DNA of 64,000 nucleotides from Alviniconcha marisindica (lineage: Eukaryota > Mollusca > Gastropoda > Provannidae): NCBI GenBank assembly GCA_018857735.1, contig JABMCL010001731.1:507001-571000 (forward strand), written 5' to 3'. The first letter of the stretch is position 1. Every line of letters begins with the position of its first letter. The notes below the pieces were generated by a model. That model had not been told where the DNA came from. It ran no database searches and worked only from the letters and a program-made list of their open reading frames with translations. Shown here in pieces: positions 36,729 through 50,500 of this stretch. A program made the position numbers and the translations under genes.

Positions 36729-38468
36729 GTACCCTACCCCCAACAAACACACCTAGAATATTGGTGTCCGCCTGGATGGCACAGTGGTACATGGCCACCA
36801 TGAGGCGCTGTGGCATGGTCTGGAATGCTTTGCGACACCCCTCCTTCACCACTGACATCAACTGACCCGACATTGGACCAAACACATCCTTTCCCGTCTT
36901 TCTGGAGCCATTTCCGTCCATGTTGTGCATTGAACTGCCACAGCCAAGTGTGTCTTTGTGGTCTGATTTAGACTCTTTGCCAGTCTTACCAGATAGTTGT
37001 TCACATGTACTATTACTTATACTCTCACTTTGAGTTTTAGAATCACCATCATTTGAAAGTGGAGAGTGAGAAGGTTTGGGATGAAAGTCCTTCCACTGTT
37101 CAATGATGAAGCACACACCATGCATGGGCTCTTCACACAGTGGTCCTGCCTGTGTGGCCATTTGAAACCCAGCAATGATGCTGCTGTCGTTTGTCCATAC
37201 CTCTCTTGGACAAACACCAGAAGAATCAGGCTTGTTCTCATCTAATACTGACCACACTGACGGTCTATCATAGCTTTCTACCCAGTTTATAAGCAGGTTA
37301 GGGCCACTGCGTTTTGGTCCAAATGACCATATCCGGTCAACAGCATCTGTCCATTGTGCCCCAGCAGAGTTGAAAGCAATGTCAAGTTCAGCACGTAGGG
37401 TGGACAGCTCTTCACTGACAACTTTCTGCATCTGATGACAGAGTAACAAATTGCAAAACATCAAACACACCCTTTTACTCAGCTGTAGCAAAGTTGAAAA
37501 AAAAATCAAAAAAAGAAGAAGAACTAATACATGGCTGGGGGCAGGGGTCGAGGGCATGGGGGTGGGAAGGGGAGCAGCAGGTGGACAGCTCTTCACTGGC
37601 AACTTTCTACATCTGATGACAGAGTACAAATTGTAAAACATCAAACACATCCTTTTACTCAACTGAAGAAAAGTAAAAAGAAAAGAAGAAGAAAAGAAAG
37701 AAAGAAAGAAAAGCACTGGAACATGGCTGGGGGCAGGGCCGGCAGGGCCAATTCAAGTATCCAGCCATAAAAGTAGTTATTTTGGAACATGAACAACAAA
37801 TTATATGGACTTTCAAAAGAAAAACACCTCACTTCAAAGTTTTCACCCTGATCTTTTCTGCAAACAGGACAGAATAAAAAACAAAACAAAAACTGACAAA
37901 CAACATATGCAGCAAGGAACAAATACAACATTTTCTGAGGCAAAACTTGCTGAGCTAATAAATGAGCTAATAAATAATTATAAAATCAGATGTCACTATT
38001 TGTGACTCATTTTCATATTGGAGTATTTTTACTTGAATCCTGTGCTTCAAGATTCTGATACACAGAAATACTCAGCATACACAGTGGTGTGTGTGTGTAT
38101 CTATTTAAATATTATGTACGTGTGTGTGTGTGTGTGTGTGTGTGTGAATTTATTTAAATATTATGTACATTTGATGTGTGTTTTAAGTTCCATACTGTAC
38201 TTATTAGTATGCTTAAGGAATGTTTGTTTTACTGAACTGTAATAGTTCATGAGTGGTTTGACTAGTGAACCAAAAAGCAAAATATAATAATAATAATGTA
38301 CATTTATCATGCACTTGTCAACACCCTGAGTGCTCACATCATACATATTAACCTAAATACAATATTCTGTACACATATAGAAGAAAGTCCTACCAAATAA
38401 TTTACATAAGGCATTATATGGACACACAAACAGAGGTTGGATGACAGAATTAGGTGTACCCAAGAGGA

Positions 38469-38522
<54 letters not shown>

Positions 38523-41500
38523 GACTGTAGCAGAAACCGGGTACTGATATTGGTTAGGGAGGAAATACTGTGAGAAGAGGAAGGTTTTCAGTTTGGCTTT
38601 AAAAGATAACAGGGTTGAGCAGTGTCTAAGGTCTTGTGGGAGTGAATTATAAAAAAGTGTGGTCCAAAGCAAGAGAAAGTGCGAAAACCATCAGTCTTGT
38701 GTTTGTATTACTACATTTTTAGCATGCCGGTGTCAGATGAAGAGCGTAGTGTACAAGATGGAGTGTAGACATGTAGCAGTTCAGACAGGTAAGCAGGACC
38801 AGAACCATTTATAGCAAGCAACTTTATATTTAATATGTTCTGAAATGGGAAGCCAGTGCAGTTTTTTCATGAGTGGTGGTGGTGGGGTACCAAGAGAACG
38901 AGTCTTGCAGCAATGTTTTGAATTTTCTGGAGAGTTTGGATGACAGAATTGGGTGTACCCATGAGGAGACAGTTGCAATAGTCAAGCCGTGAGAGGATAT
39001 AGGAAGTAACAAGAGTCTTGGCTGCTTCTTCAGTGAAAAACCTGCGGACTGAACTAATGCGTTTAAGCCAGAAATAAGCAGTTTGACAGACTTTTATGAT
39101 GTGCTTTTTCGTGGACAGGTCGAGTGAGGAATGACTCCAAGGTTCCTGGCAGAACAAAGAAGGGGATGTTGTGAGAGCCAAGAGTAATCGAGTCAGGGAG
39201 GGAAACGGTGAAAGACTTCAAGGAAGAGGAAAAGGGAAAGAGAAGAGCTTCTGTTTTGTTGTCATTAAGTTTGAGCTGATTTTTGATCATCCATGGTTTT
39301 ATATCGTCTGTGCATGCATTGAGTTCTTTGGTGAGGCTGGTCACTTCACTGAGAGGAGCGGATTTTTGGAGCTGTGTATCATCCGCGAAAAGCAGATGAT
39401 TTACAAAGTGGTTAGCTATGATACTGGAGAGAAGTGTAGTGTACAGGACGAAGAGAACAGGCCCCAGTATTGAGACCTGAGGCACACCATACATGAGCTG
39501 TAATAGTGACAAAGACAGGTTACTGACTGAAGTGGACTGATATCTGTCTGAGAGGTATGACTGAAACCACTGGAGTGCAGTAGACTGAATGCCAAAAACA
39601 GAGTTGAGGTGGGAGAGAAGAATTTGGTGGTCACTAGTGTCAAAAGCAGCAGAAAGATCCAACAAAAGAACAGAAATGTTGTCATTGTCCAGAGCGGAGA
39701 GAATATCATTTACAACACGTAACAAAACAGTCTGTGTGCTGTGTCCTGGTCGATAGGCTGACTGAAAGGGGTTGCTGAGGTGGTTTTCTTGGAGATCGGA
39801 GAGAAGTTTGTGGAGAACGACCTTTTCAAAGATTTTGGACAGAAATGGAATGTTAGAAATGGGGTGGTGGTTTTTCAAAAGAATTTTGTCAAGTGTGTGC
39901 ATGTGCGCATACGCGCGCGCGCGCGTGTGTGTGTGTCACTGTGTGTGTGTGAATATGTGTGTGTATTTATGATAATACACTCTGAAGCACATTTTTATGC
40001 TCCACACTTTACTGAAGTTAGTAATTAATTGGATTTTAATGTCTGTCAACTGCACAGGATCACCTCAGGACATCAATTTGTGTGTCATAAGTAATGCACA
40101 CTTCAAAATTCTTCTCATATATAGATTCTTTCTCAAGTCAATCCATAAAATTAATCCCTACATATAAAACAAAATATACATATATATACAAACATCAAAC
40201 ACAAATTTCTGAAGAGTAAGTCCCTTTCAATATTACCCCTGTTAAAAGAGCACATAAGGCTTGGACATGTTGGTATTGTGGGCCATTCCGTCTAATTTAC
40301 TGATACCAGATTAAAGAAAAATGTAAAAAAAGTACTGACAGAAACAACAAAAATTTAAAACATTATATAAATGCATAATGGCAAATACCTGTGCCATATG
40401 GTAGCAAGCGGCACATACCACCTACCAGCTACCATCTCCTAGATGCTCAACAAGAACCATACAAAAATGCCTAACTCTTAGTTTTAAAGAAAATTGAGAA
40501 TTTTCTGCGAAAAAATCTGGAGAATGCACCATTACCAGAGGAATGACAAGACAGAAAGAGCAAGAGAACTTGGCAGTAAAACAAGAGAGGAGATAGGAAA
40601 GGTAAATCTAAAGACAGGCCTGAGATTCCAGACAGGGGAGTGACATTAGACATCCCCAGCTACCCTTCAGGAATACTTTGTTGAAATGTTGAATGTTTTT
40701 CTGTAATATTTATCCAATGTCTTAATGTAAATGATAAGCCAATTGGCAAATTTCTGTGCACAAACAAATAATAAAGTTCTACTGTACTGTACTGCATTAC
40801 GCTGAATTAAAACAAACCAAAACAACACACAGATTTGTGCAGTGCGTACTTTGGAGTTGGTTAAAGTCACTTTGTGTCCTACAGACACATTACTTTTTTC
40901 TTTTCTTTTTAAATTACAGAGCTGAGCCAAATGAAACACCAACAACCAACCACGAAACAATGGTATGTGTTGACTACTGACTTGAGGCGATTGGGGTTGG
41001 GGGTGCGCAAACCTGCAGATCAATCTACCTTGAATATGGCCTGACCATCTGGGTTCTGTCCGTCCCACTCAGCAACCAGAGCATCTAATGTCTTGATCAC
41101 CTCCTGGTGTTCCACTAGGCACTCTACAACACCTGCTGGCAGTGGAACTGCTCGGATTCGAACCACACATGTACAGTCTGGAGTCAACATTTCCACCAGG
41201 CCTTCATCCAAAACATCTTCATCGTTTTCAAACTCTTTGAGTCGTGTATTAGTGAAGAGAGTGTTCTGGTCTTGGATGGCTTCGTTGACCCGATCTACTT
41301 TGGGCCGGGGAATGATAGTCTCACGAAAGGGTACAATAGGCTTGGAGACATTCACTTCCACCTTGGCATATCTGAAGAAACAAAGACAACATAGGAAGCA
41401 TCAAAAACAAAGTTATGGAAACATCACAAATACAAGATCTAAACACATAAACAGTTAAAGAGAATGCTAATTTAGTGGGACAATACAAAATGCACAAATT

Positions 41501-43966
41501 TTCAAAAGCCACAAAATGACAGTTGAATGGTGATAAATGAAAATGTTGTACTTATCTGGTTGCAGTTTGTTGAATGCCTGGAGTGTCTAGAAGAATGTTG
41601 TTTTTGTTGTCATGCCAACATTCTTTCAAATATTCCAGGTATTCAGGTCATGCCAACACTCTTTCAGACACCCTAGGCATTCAACAAACTGCAACCAGAT
41701 AGGTACAACATTTTCCTTGATCACCTATACTTGTTTAATATGCTGTGTTGCAACTATTTCAAAATGACACTACATATGCATGGCTCTGATCCTGTCAACT
41801 TTATTGGAAACCAAATGTAGGGTGTATGTATGTAGAGAAACTGTTGCATGACAAAGTAAAAAACAACAAAAACAAAACAAAAAACTCAGACTTTACACAT
41901 ATTAAAGCTCCTTTACTTGCTACTTTGAACAAAATATGATAGGATACATGACAATTTGGAGTAAGATCATGCTTAAGTAGACTAAACTACAATGGAAAAT
42001 CACAACCCAGGTTATCCTCTGTGCAACTTTCTTCCATACAAAACCATCTGGAGACGAAAATTGTTGATGCTGGTATTTGCTGCCAATTGTGAAACTGTGA
42101 ATTTTTACTCTTACTAATTTCATGCAAAAATGGCTTGACTTGCTTCATGCATTCAAGATTACTTTATTATCTCATCAGAGAAATTTAAAACAAACTGTGT
42201 GCTCTTTTCCTGTGCTTTATTTTGACATCATCAGAATACCTTGGTGTCATGGACAGAACACCAGAAAGCTCTGTTTTGTGTACAGGTCACTGAAGAAATG
42301 CATGTGGATTGCAATCATTTTTGTCACTGATTGTTTTATCTATGTGGAGTGAACTTTTGGTGATGAATTGCAGCATTCTAGAAAAGAAAAAAGAAGTCCA
42401 CAAGAAAAAGTGTGATCTGTTGGGTTTTTACCCCAATCTATTTCTGTTAAGAAATGATTGATTCTTTTATCTGTAAAATTAGCAGGCAAATAAAAAACAA
42501 ACAAAAAACAACAACATATAGCAAAAGACAAAAAACAGACTAAAGTAACAAAATTTCATACAACAAATCTTTCTGTGTGCCAAATCTGAGAAGGATGCTT
42601 CCATTAATGCACATGACTGGATATGATGAGTTGTGTATGAAATACAACTTTGCAAAAGAGCACACAGTCATGGAAACAGAACTCAGTGATTCACATGCAG
42701 CATAAACAGGTCCATCGATCAGTATCATAATTTGGTGAATTTATTGACGGTTTACAAATTTTTGGATGATAACATTAATGAAGCAACAGATGTTAGCATG
42801 TGACAAGTAAGGTTCTACCTATTGTACCTCTTTGAAAAACAAGGTTTGTCACCTTGCATGACAAAATACCTGCTAAGTGCCTAGGTCCTGCATAGTCAGT
42901 ATATGCTATACCCACTTTGTTTGTGCAAAGTCTGGCAATAAGTAATTATTAATCAACACACCCAAGTTGGTTGCAAAGATATCAGTGATAAACAAAATAT
43001 ATGATTAACTTTTCAATCAAGTTTCAGACCACCATTTGACCTTGAACAATCTTTTCTCAAGACACTCCAGCTTATGATGATGCACCATCAAACAAGTTTG
43101 GTTGCAAAAGAATCAGCAGCTCTGAAGATGGAGTAGAAACAATCATATTTTGATTATAATTATGGGCCCTCATAGAAGAAAGAAACAGTCATATTTGGTT
43201 ATAATATGAGCCCTGACTCATAAGACATTTTTTATTTATATGAAACCTTGAGATGGGCCCTAAGTAATTCACATTGGCAATGATAATGCTTTTCTCTGCT
43301 TCCAAGCAGACCATTACACTCTAGTCCTATGTGACTGAATGAGTGACAGTAGCTTTACAACAGTGCATTTTTGAACAGCCACTTAGCTGGTGTCACATGA
43401 AACTGCTGCCATATTGGCTCACATTCTGTGTACACCATACAACCATCCACCAGTTTACAGTGTTACTTTATTCAAAGCCACATATAGGGTGCATGTGTGT
43501 TTTGCTGCAACCTGCCACCTGCACTTTTAGCAGAATGACCAGGATCTATGGACACCAAAATAAGAGCCAGTACAGAAAACTGACCCTGGAGAAGAAAATA
43601 CCTGTTAGGGCTCAAACCTGTGATCTTTTGATGAAGAGTCCAGCACTCTACCACTGAACTACCCCTGCTCCCAGCAGCAACCCACTTTGTTTTTGTATGA
43701 CACTCCAGCTGATAATAATAACTGCCTTCTTCATGTGCCAAATCCCTCTATGACTATACATGGGTGAGGCTCAAAGCACTATACATGAAACATAACAACA
43801 ATACACAACCTATATTTAATCATTACATCTCACTCTATCCCTCATTCTCCCCTGCATTAAAATACAACAACAAAACAACACACGCACACACACACCTTTG
43901 GTCTCCTCTCTCTCTCCCAGGCTCTCTCCATCCCATCCCCTCCACTGATATAAGAAAAGAAAAAAA

Positions 43967-44040
<74 letters not shown>

Positions 44041-44445
44041 GAGAGAGATTGATTGATTGACTGAACTTTATTACACAAGGATAAAGCTTTAGGCATGAAT
44101 GCCTGTCGTTCAACCTGTCCTTGGAACAGTTACACAAACTTATATATATATATAATATATGATCATAGTATAGTGGGGAAAATCAATGCCAATCAATAAT
44201 TATGAACAATACAAAAGAGTAATAAATCAAATCACTGGGAGACTATACATGCATATATGTTTATAAATTATATATATTGTTTGAATTTTTTGTTGTTGTT
44301 GGTGTGTGTGTGTGTGTGGTCTGCTTCTGATCCATTTATAAAGCTGTGTTTTGAAGCTGGTAAGTGAATTGCATGATTTTATTTGATTTGGGATGGTATT
44401 CCACAAGGATGCTCCTGAAAATGAGAAACTAGTTTTAAAAAGGTC

Positions 44446-44529
<84 letters not shown>

Positions 44530-47500
44530 AAAAAGGTTCAGTATCTAATGCCTGTGAGAGGGTTAGAAAAGCTCAGAGTAGGCAGAAGTAAAGAGAAATA
44601 TTTTAAGAGAAGTTAAGAGAAGCTTATGGTGATGTCCTATTAAACCAGGTCTGGTTTCAAAGGGTTTCAAGGTTCAGAAGCTACAATGCAAACAGACATT
44701 TACTGATATTTTGAATGTTCACTATGACCTTGACCCTGTACACAACAATCTACTATTTTCACTGGACACTTTGGCTTATGATGATCTACCATCAAACCAT
44801 ATGTTCAGAAGATACAACCGAAACAGTCATATTTCAATTATATAAGCCTTAACTGTGACACTGACCTTGAAAATAGCAACCTAATCTCTTTTCAGGCACT
44901 CTGGCTTATGATGATAATGATGATGTATTACTGTACCAAGTTTGAGTACAAAAGGTTCAGCGGTTCAGAAAATCATCTGGACAAACATTAACTGAAATTT
45001 TGAACATTCACTGTGATCTTGAACACAGCAATCCAATATTTTCATTGGACATTGACTTATGAAGAATCATTTGTTCAAAAGCTATAGTAGAAACAATCAA
45101 ATTTTGAGTACAAAAAAGCCCGCAACCTATTTTTGCATGATGCTCCACCCCACAGTGATGCACCCCCATACCAAGTTTGGTTACAAAAGGCTGAATGGTT
45201 TAAGGAGGTATCTTCTGGACAAAGCTGGATACAAGGACAGGCAGACAGACAGATGGACATGGTGGTTCAAGTATACCGCCAACTTTGTTACAAGGGGGGT
45301 GGGGGGTATAAAAAATGCTTAATTTAGGTTCTCTTGCCATTTAGACAGGCAACAGCATGAAATGCAAAACAAAATGTGTATTTTTTTTAAAATACAGCTG
45401 GTGATCACTGATCAAGTGTGAATGCACATGCACATAATCAGAGCTGAATGCACATGCACATACATGCATGAGCATACACAGACACATACACATTCTAATC
45501 AAACTTTTATAGTGGGAAAAGAGGAGAACTCGTGAGGTATTAGTCCATAAATAAATCTAATCCTTTAAGCTATTTTCATCCAATCAAAGATTTAACAAAA
45601 TACTGTTTACTGGGCAGTGAAATGGTGATTATACAATTGCGCTGTTAACTGTGTAGTGACTCACATCATAAAACTAGGGCTCTTATGCATGGACCATGGA
45701 TTGGGTAGATGCTGTCTAAACAGGTGGACACTGACTTTGAAGTCTCAGTCTCTGTCAACAGCATGGTCAGCATGTACAGCCCATGACTGGGCTTGCAACT
45801 TTAATGTCAGAAGGTTCTGACACATACTTATGAATTCCCAATAAAAGGCCTATTTCCAGCTGCATTGTTCTTTTTTCTTCTTTTTCTAGTGTTTACACTC
45901 TCTCTCACACATGATGTCAAATACAATTATATATGTGAGAAATGAATCAGAATATGAATTACCACAAGCTGATTGCTGACTCATTGTCTGTCAAATCAAG
46001 AACTGTTTGCCTGTAAAATCTTAACTTTTGAAACACTGACTTTTATGTTGCTATATATTTTCAGTGGGTATGTTTGATCTTGAAAAAGTTAATTTTAGCG
46101 CAAATATCTTCTAGTAAAATTGTGAAAAACAGATGCTGCCTATGAATGTAAACACTGTCTATACATTTAGATGCCATCCATGCTTAAGACATGTGAGCAA
46201 ATGCTGAAATAATTCACATTCATAATTCACAACCCCTTTTTTTTTACACACCATAAATATCAGTAATGATTAGACATTGATCCTGGATATTATTGAAAGA
46301 AGAAGAAGACATGTGAGCAAATGCTCAAATAATTCACATTCAATTGCAAATCTAAAAAAAGGAATCAATTATCTCTTTTACCTTTCAAATGCATGTAACA
46401 ACCACACAATGTTTAAATTAAATCAGAAAAAAAGAATATTGTTTCCAACACATTGAATGACAGCTGTACCTTTCCTTGAGGTCATCAACACATCGCTGGA
46501 GATGTACCTCTCCAGCGGTGATGATGACATGCTCTCCTGTCTCCTGCACCAGCACTTGCACACACGGGTCAGCCTGGTTCAGCAACCGCAGCCCTTCCAC
46601 TAAATGACCCATCTCCCCTGAAACATCACTCTTTCATGTACTGGCAAAACAATCTGAAATGCATCTGGACACAGAGCTATGAGAGCAGAAAAAGAATACA
46701 GAATGGGGTTCATGGAAAGGAACCATGTCTTTGTAGGCCATTTTAAGGCACCCAAACCATCAGCATGTATGGTGATGCTTCACTATTGTGTTTAAATACA
46801 GCATATTCTCATAGCAAAAAGATGTCTTCCACTGTAACTACTCAATGTACTGTCCATCAGCTACAAAAAACTTTTGAAATCTTTCTACCAACTGCAGATT
46901 TGTTTTTGTTTTTTAACTTGATCTTGTGCATCTCAAGACTCAGGAAAATGTCTTATCCAAGCTCAAGTTGACTTGACCCAGCAAGCTATTTCATAGCTGT
47001 CAACCCATGTTGGGAGTAAACCTTAGTCCAGAGTATGTGAACCTGTATTTCCCTTATGCAGGCTGGGGTCTTTTGTTTTTTCGCTGGTACCAGCAGCATT
47101 TTGAATTCCAATTGGCACGTGTGGCAGTGGAAGGAAGAAGCAATGTTGTGCTAAATATGCAGGCACAACTTCAAATCTCACTTCTGATGATATTTCTTAG
47201 CCTACGTGCATTTGACGGTGTTCATCGGCTGCTCGTTTGACAGTTTTTCAATCTTTTTGCTCAGTTTAAAACAACAACAAAATCTCATGAAAATTATGTT
47301 TTCCTGTATCCGTTTTCCAGTATGGCATATCCCCCCAAAAATAATGAAAAAAATGTATTTTATACTGGTAAACTGTATGGGTTGACAGGTATGCTATTTA
47401 TTGAGGTGTGGGAACAAGAGTAAGTCACAGAGTACAAGGTAAGGGGGTAGGGGTGGTGAGGTAGAGTATGGCTATGAATGTACTTGTTGGCAAGTACCCA

Positions 47501-50500
47501 CATTTTAACTCTGTAGTATTTCCCAGTGATGTTGTTCCCTTCGTCATGTGCTATTTTGCAGCATTCCAATCGTTTCCCAAGATACTCTGGCTTTAATGTA
47601 CCATCAAACAAAGTTTGGTAGCAAATGGATCAGCATTTTTGAGATTAGTAAATGAATTTTATGGGGAAATCATAGCTGGGAGGTTGGCCCAGGCTATTGT
47701 TTAGGGTCAACTGTTCCACAGGAGACAGGTAGTGAACAAGGAGGCTGACCTTGTTGCATTACTGTTCCCGAGTAGCACATTGCATGGCGAGAGGAGATCC
47801 CTCTTTCCATGGAAGACAGCAGCAGTATCGTACTAAGGCAGCTTATTTACTGGTATGAGGGGTGCGACAAGGCAAGGGAGACAACCTGCCCTAGGGGTTC
47901 CCAAGTTTTTCACTTTGTGTGGGGCTGCTGTGTCTTGTATGAATCCACAGCTGTGGCCCTCAGCTCCCACACCGGAGAAGAGTCTACATTGGCATAGGGA
48001 GGGGTAATGGGCATTTGGGAGTATAACTGTTTATCATTGGAATGAGATCTCGTGATGGGTCAAATGTTGGTAATTTGATGATGTTGAAATTTTGATGACC
48101 AAAATGCTACATGCTTAAAGTTGGGTCACATATTTGTCTAAAAGATATCTGTTCTCGTTGCCTAGTGTTTAGGCAAACTTACTATAAAGATGCTGGAATA
48201 TTGATGTACATGTCATACTAATTAAACAGCATGTGGATACATATGTGCGGTTGTCAACAGAGTCGGGGTGGTCCCACCAAGGCAAGAGCACAGAATTGTA
48301 TGCAATGAAAGCGGGACCACCAAGTGTTAAGCTGTTTAATATCTGGCACTTTATGAATAAAGTTGCCCTTTTTCACTCACAGTTGTATGTTGGACTTGAT
48401 GTGTGGCATAAAAGGTTTTATGTGAATCAAAGAACATAAAAACAATTGGTAGCTTAATTACATAGCCCCATACTGTGACCTTCACCCTTGAAGATAGCAA
48501 CCAAATTATTTTGCATGACATTTTGGCTTATGACCATGCATCACCACACCAAATTTGCTTACACCAGACTGAGCTAAAATTGTAAAAAAAAAAAAAAAAA
48601 TGTTTTTGTTGTTGTTGCTTTCCCATCATTTATGCTGACCTCAGAGGCACTGCTCCTGAATCCTGGAATCCTTACCTCTAGCCAAACCCAAGACTCACTA
48701 AGTCAGTCCATATCATGGCCCTGCCCCCAGAGGTCCACAGGAGGAGGCATCAGGTCACTGATGGGCTGCCAATCCTAAGGAAACACTGCACTGCTGCCGA
48801 GTCACATCAGTAGTGTTCAGAAGTGGCTGTTTTGATTCAACAAATGCAGGATACCACCTACTATGCCCTACTGATGACAATTTTAGCTGAGCTGCAGAGT
48901 CAGTCTGTGTAAGCATCCCCTCCTTGAGAGCTGATCACCACTACATCCCTCCACCAATCCTCGTATGTGGACTCTCTGAAACTGAGGGCTTTGGTCAGAC
49001 CTGTCTCAGGCAAGGAAGTATCATTGGCGGGAGCTGCCACAAGTATCCAAGAAACTAGGCCAAATCTGACAAGAAGTCAGGTAGGGTCAGTCTGAACTTT
49101 TGGTTGTGAGCTTCAATTTCATATCTTTTTTCAACTCCTTTTTAAATGCACATAACTGGGGTTTGATTTTTTTCATATCTGCAACTACAGATAAAATATT
49201 TTGCATACAGAATTATAAAATCAAGAACATTGTCACTTTTAATATTTTCATCTGTACTGAACAAGACATTTTTTTCATTGAATTTGAAGTTGTGAACGTT
49301 GTTGCAGTGGTCACATATAAACTCTTTTAATTTATTCCAGAACAATTTTACATGTTGACATCTCCACATACAATGTTGAATACTATCTCCTTCTAGGTTA
49401 CAGAAATTGCACAAAACATCTTGTGCAATGCCCATTTCTTTTAACACAATATTGGTTGCTAAAATACTGTGTAATAAATCTGATCTGGAACCATTTCAGT
49501 TTTACTTTTGTATTTTCTGTCTTTTTAAAACAGGCTTTCCAGACTATTCCTTCTCCTAACTTTATTTCCCATTTACTACAGCAGTTTGGACTTTTTCCAT
49601 TTTCAATTAATATGTCATAATAAAATTTTGTTCCTTTCACTTGATTTCTTTGCTAATGATCTGGGATTTCCATTTCATTTGATTCAGTAATAATCTTGTA
49701 GGCTTTTAAGATATGTTTTGATGCTTGTACACATCCAAAATATTCCAAATAATTTACTTGAATATTTGTATTTTTTTGTAAATTCATTATATTTATAAAA
49801 CCATCCTTCTTCATCTATCACATGGCCTATGCAATAAACACCTTCCTCTAATCAACTTTTAAAAAGAATGCATTTTTTGCCAACTTTAATGTTCCTGTTT
49901 AGGAAAAGAGGTTCTGCTAATGCTTCCTCTGATGATTCTGGCTTTACTTTGTATCAAAAAAGTTCATAGACTTTAAATGTGTCCTCCCAGAATCTATTAC
50001 TGTGGACTTCTTTACAGTAAATACTTGGACCATACATGTCTATGTTACCCAAGTCTTGATACATTTGACATGCAATTTGTTTCCACCTATGATTTGTAGT
50101 TTTTAGTTTTCTTATCCATGTTAACTTTTGAGCATTCATAAAGCTTTTTATTTGAGGAATACCCTGACCGCCATCAGCAATATATTTTACCGCTGTGTCT
50201 CTGCTTATTCTATCACGCTTTCTGTTCCATACAAAGCGGAAAATCATTTTTTGAAGATCTTCTATAAACACGTCCGGTGGATTCAGCAAAAGTAGCCATA
50301 AATGTACAGGTTTGGACAATATCAAAGACTTAAGAATAGCTATTCTACCCAAAGGGGTTATCAGCCTCTTTAGCCATATTATAAACAAACTTTTTACTTC
50401 CTGGACACACTCTAAGACACTCCAGATTATGATGAACCATTAAACAGAAAAAATCATTAGTTCAGAAGATAGAGTAGAAAAAGTCACATTTTCATCATAT

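Noticed and set aside
36415..37716. A 433-codon minus-strand open frame taken as one protein
   Set aside because: Only its middle (37431-36753) is EFL1 exon F. The ends are read-through of introns, including a (GT)n tract translated as alternating Cys-Val.
43608..43669. Functional tRNA gene
   Set aside because: The anticodon arm does not pair properly and the segment is the head of a SINE copy, so it is a tRNA-derived relic.
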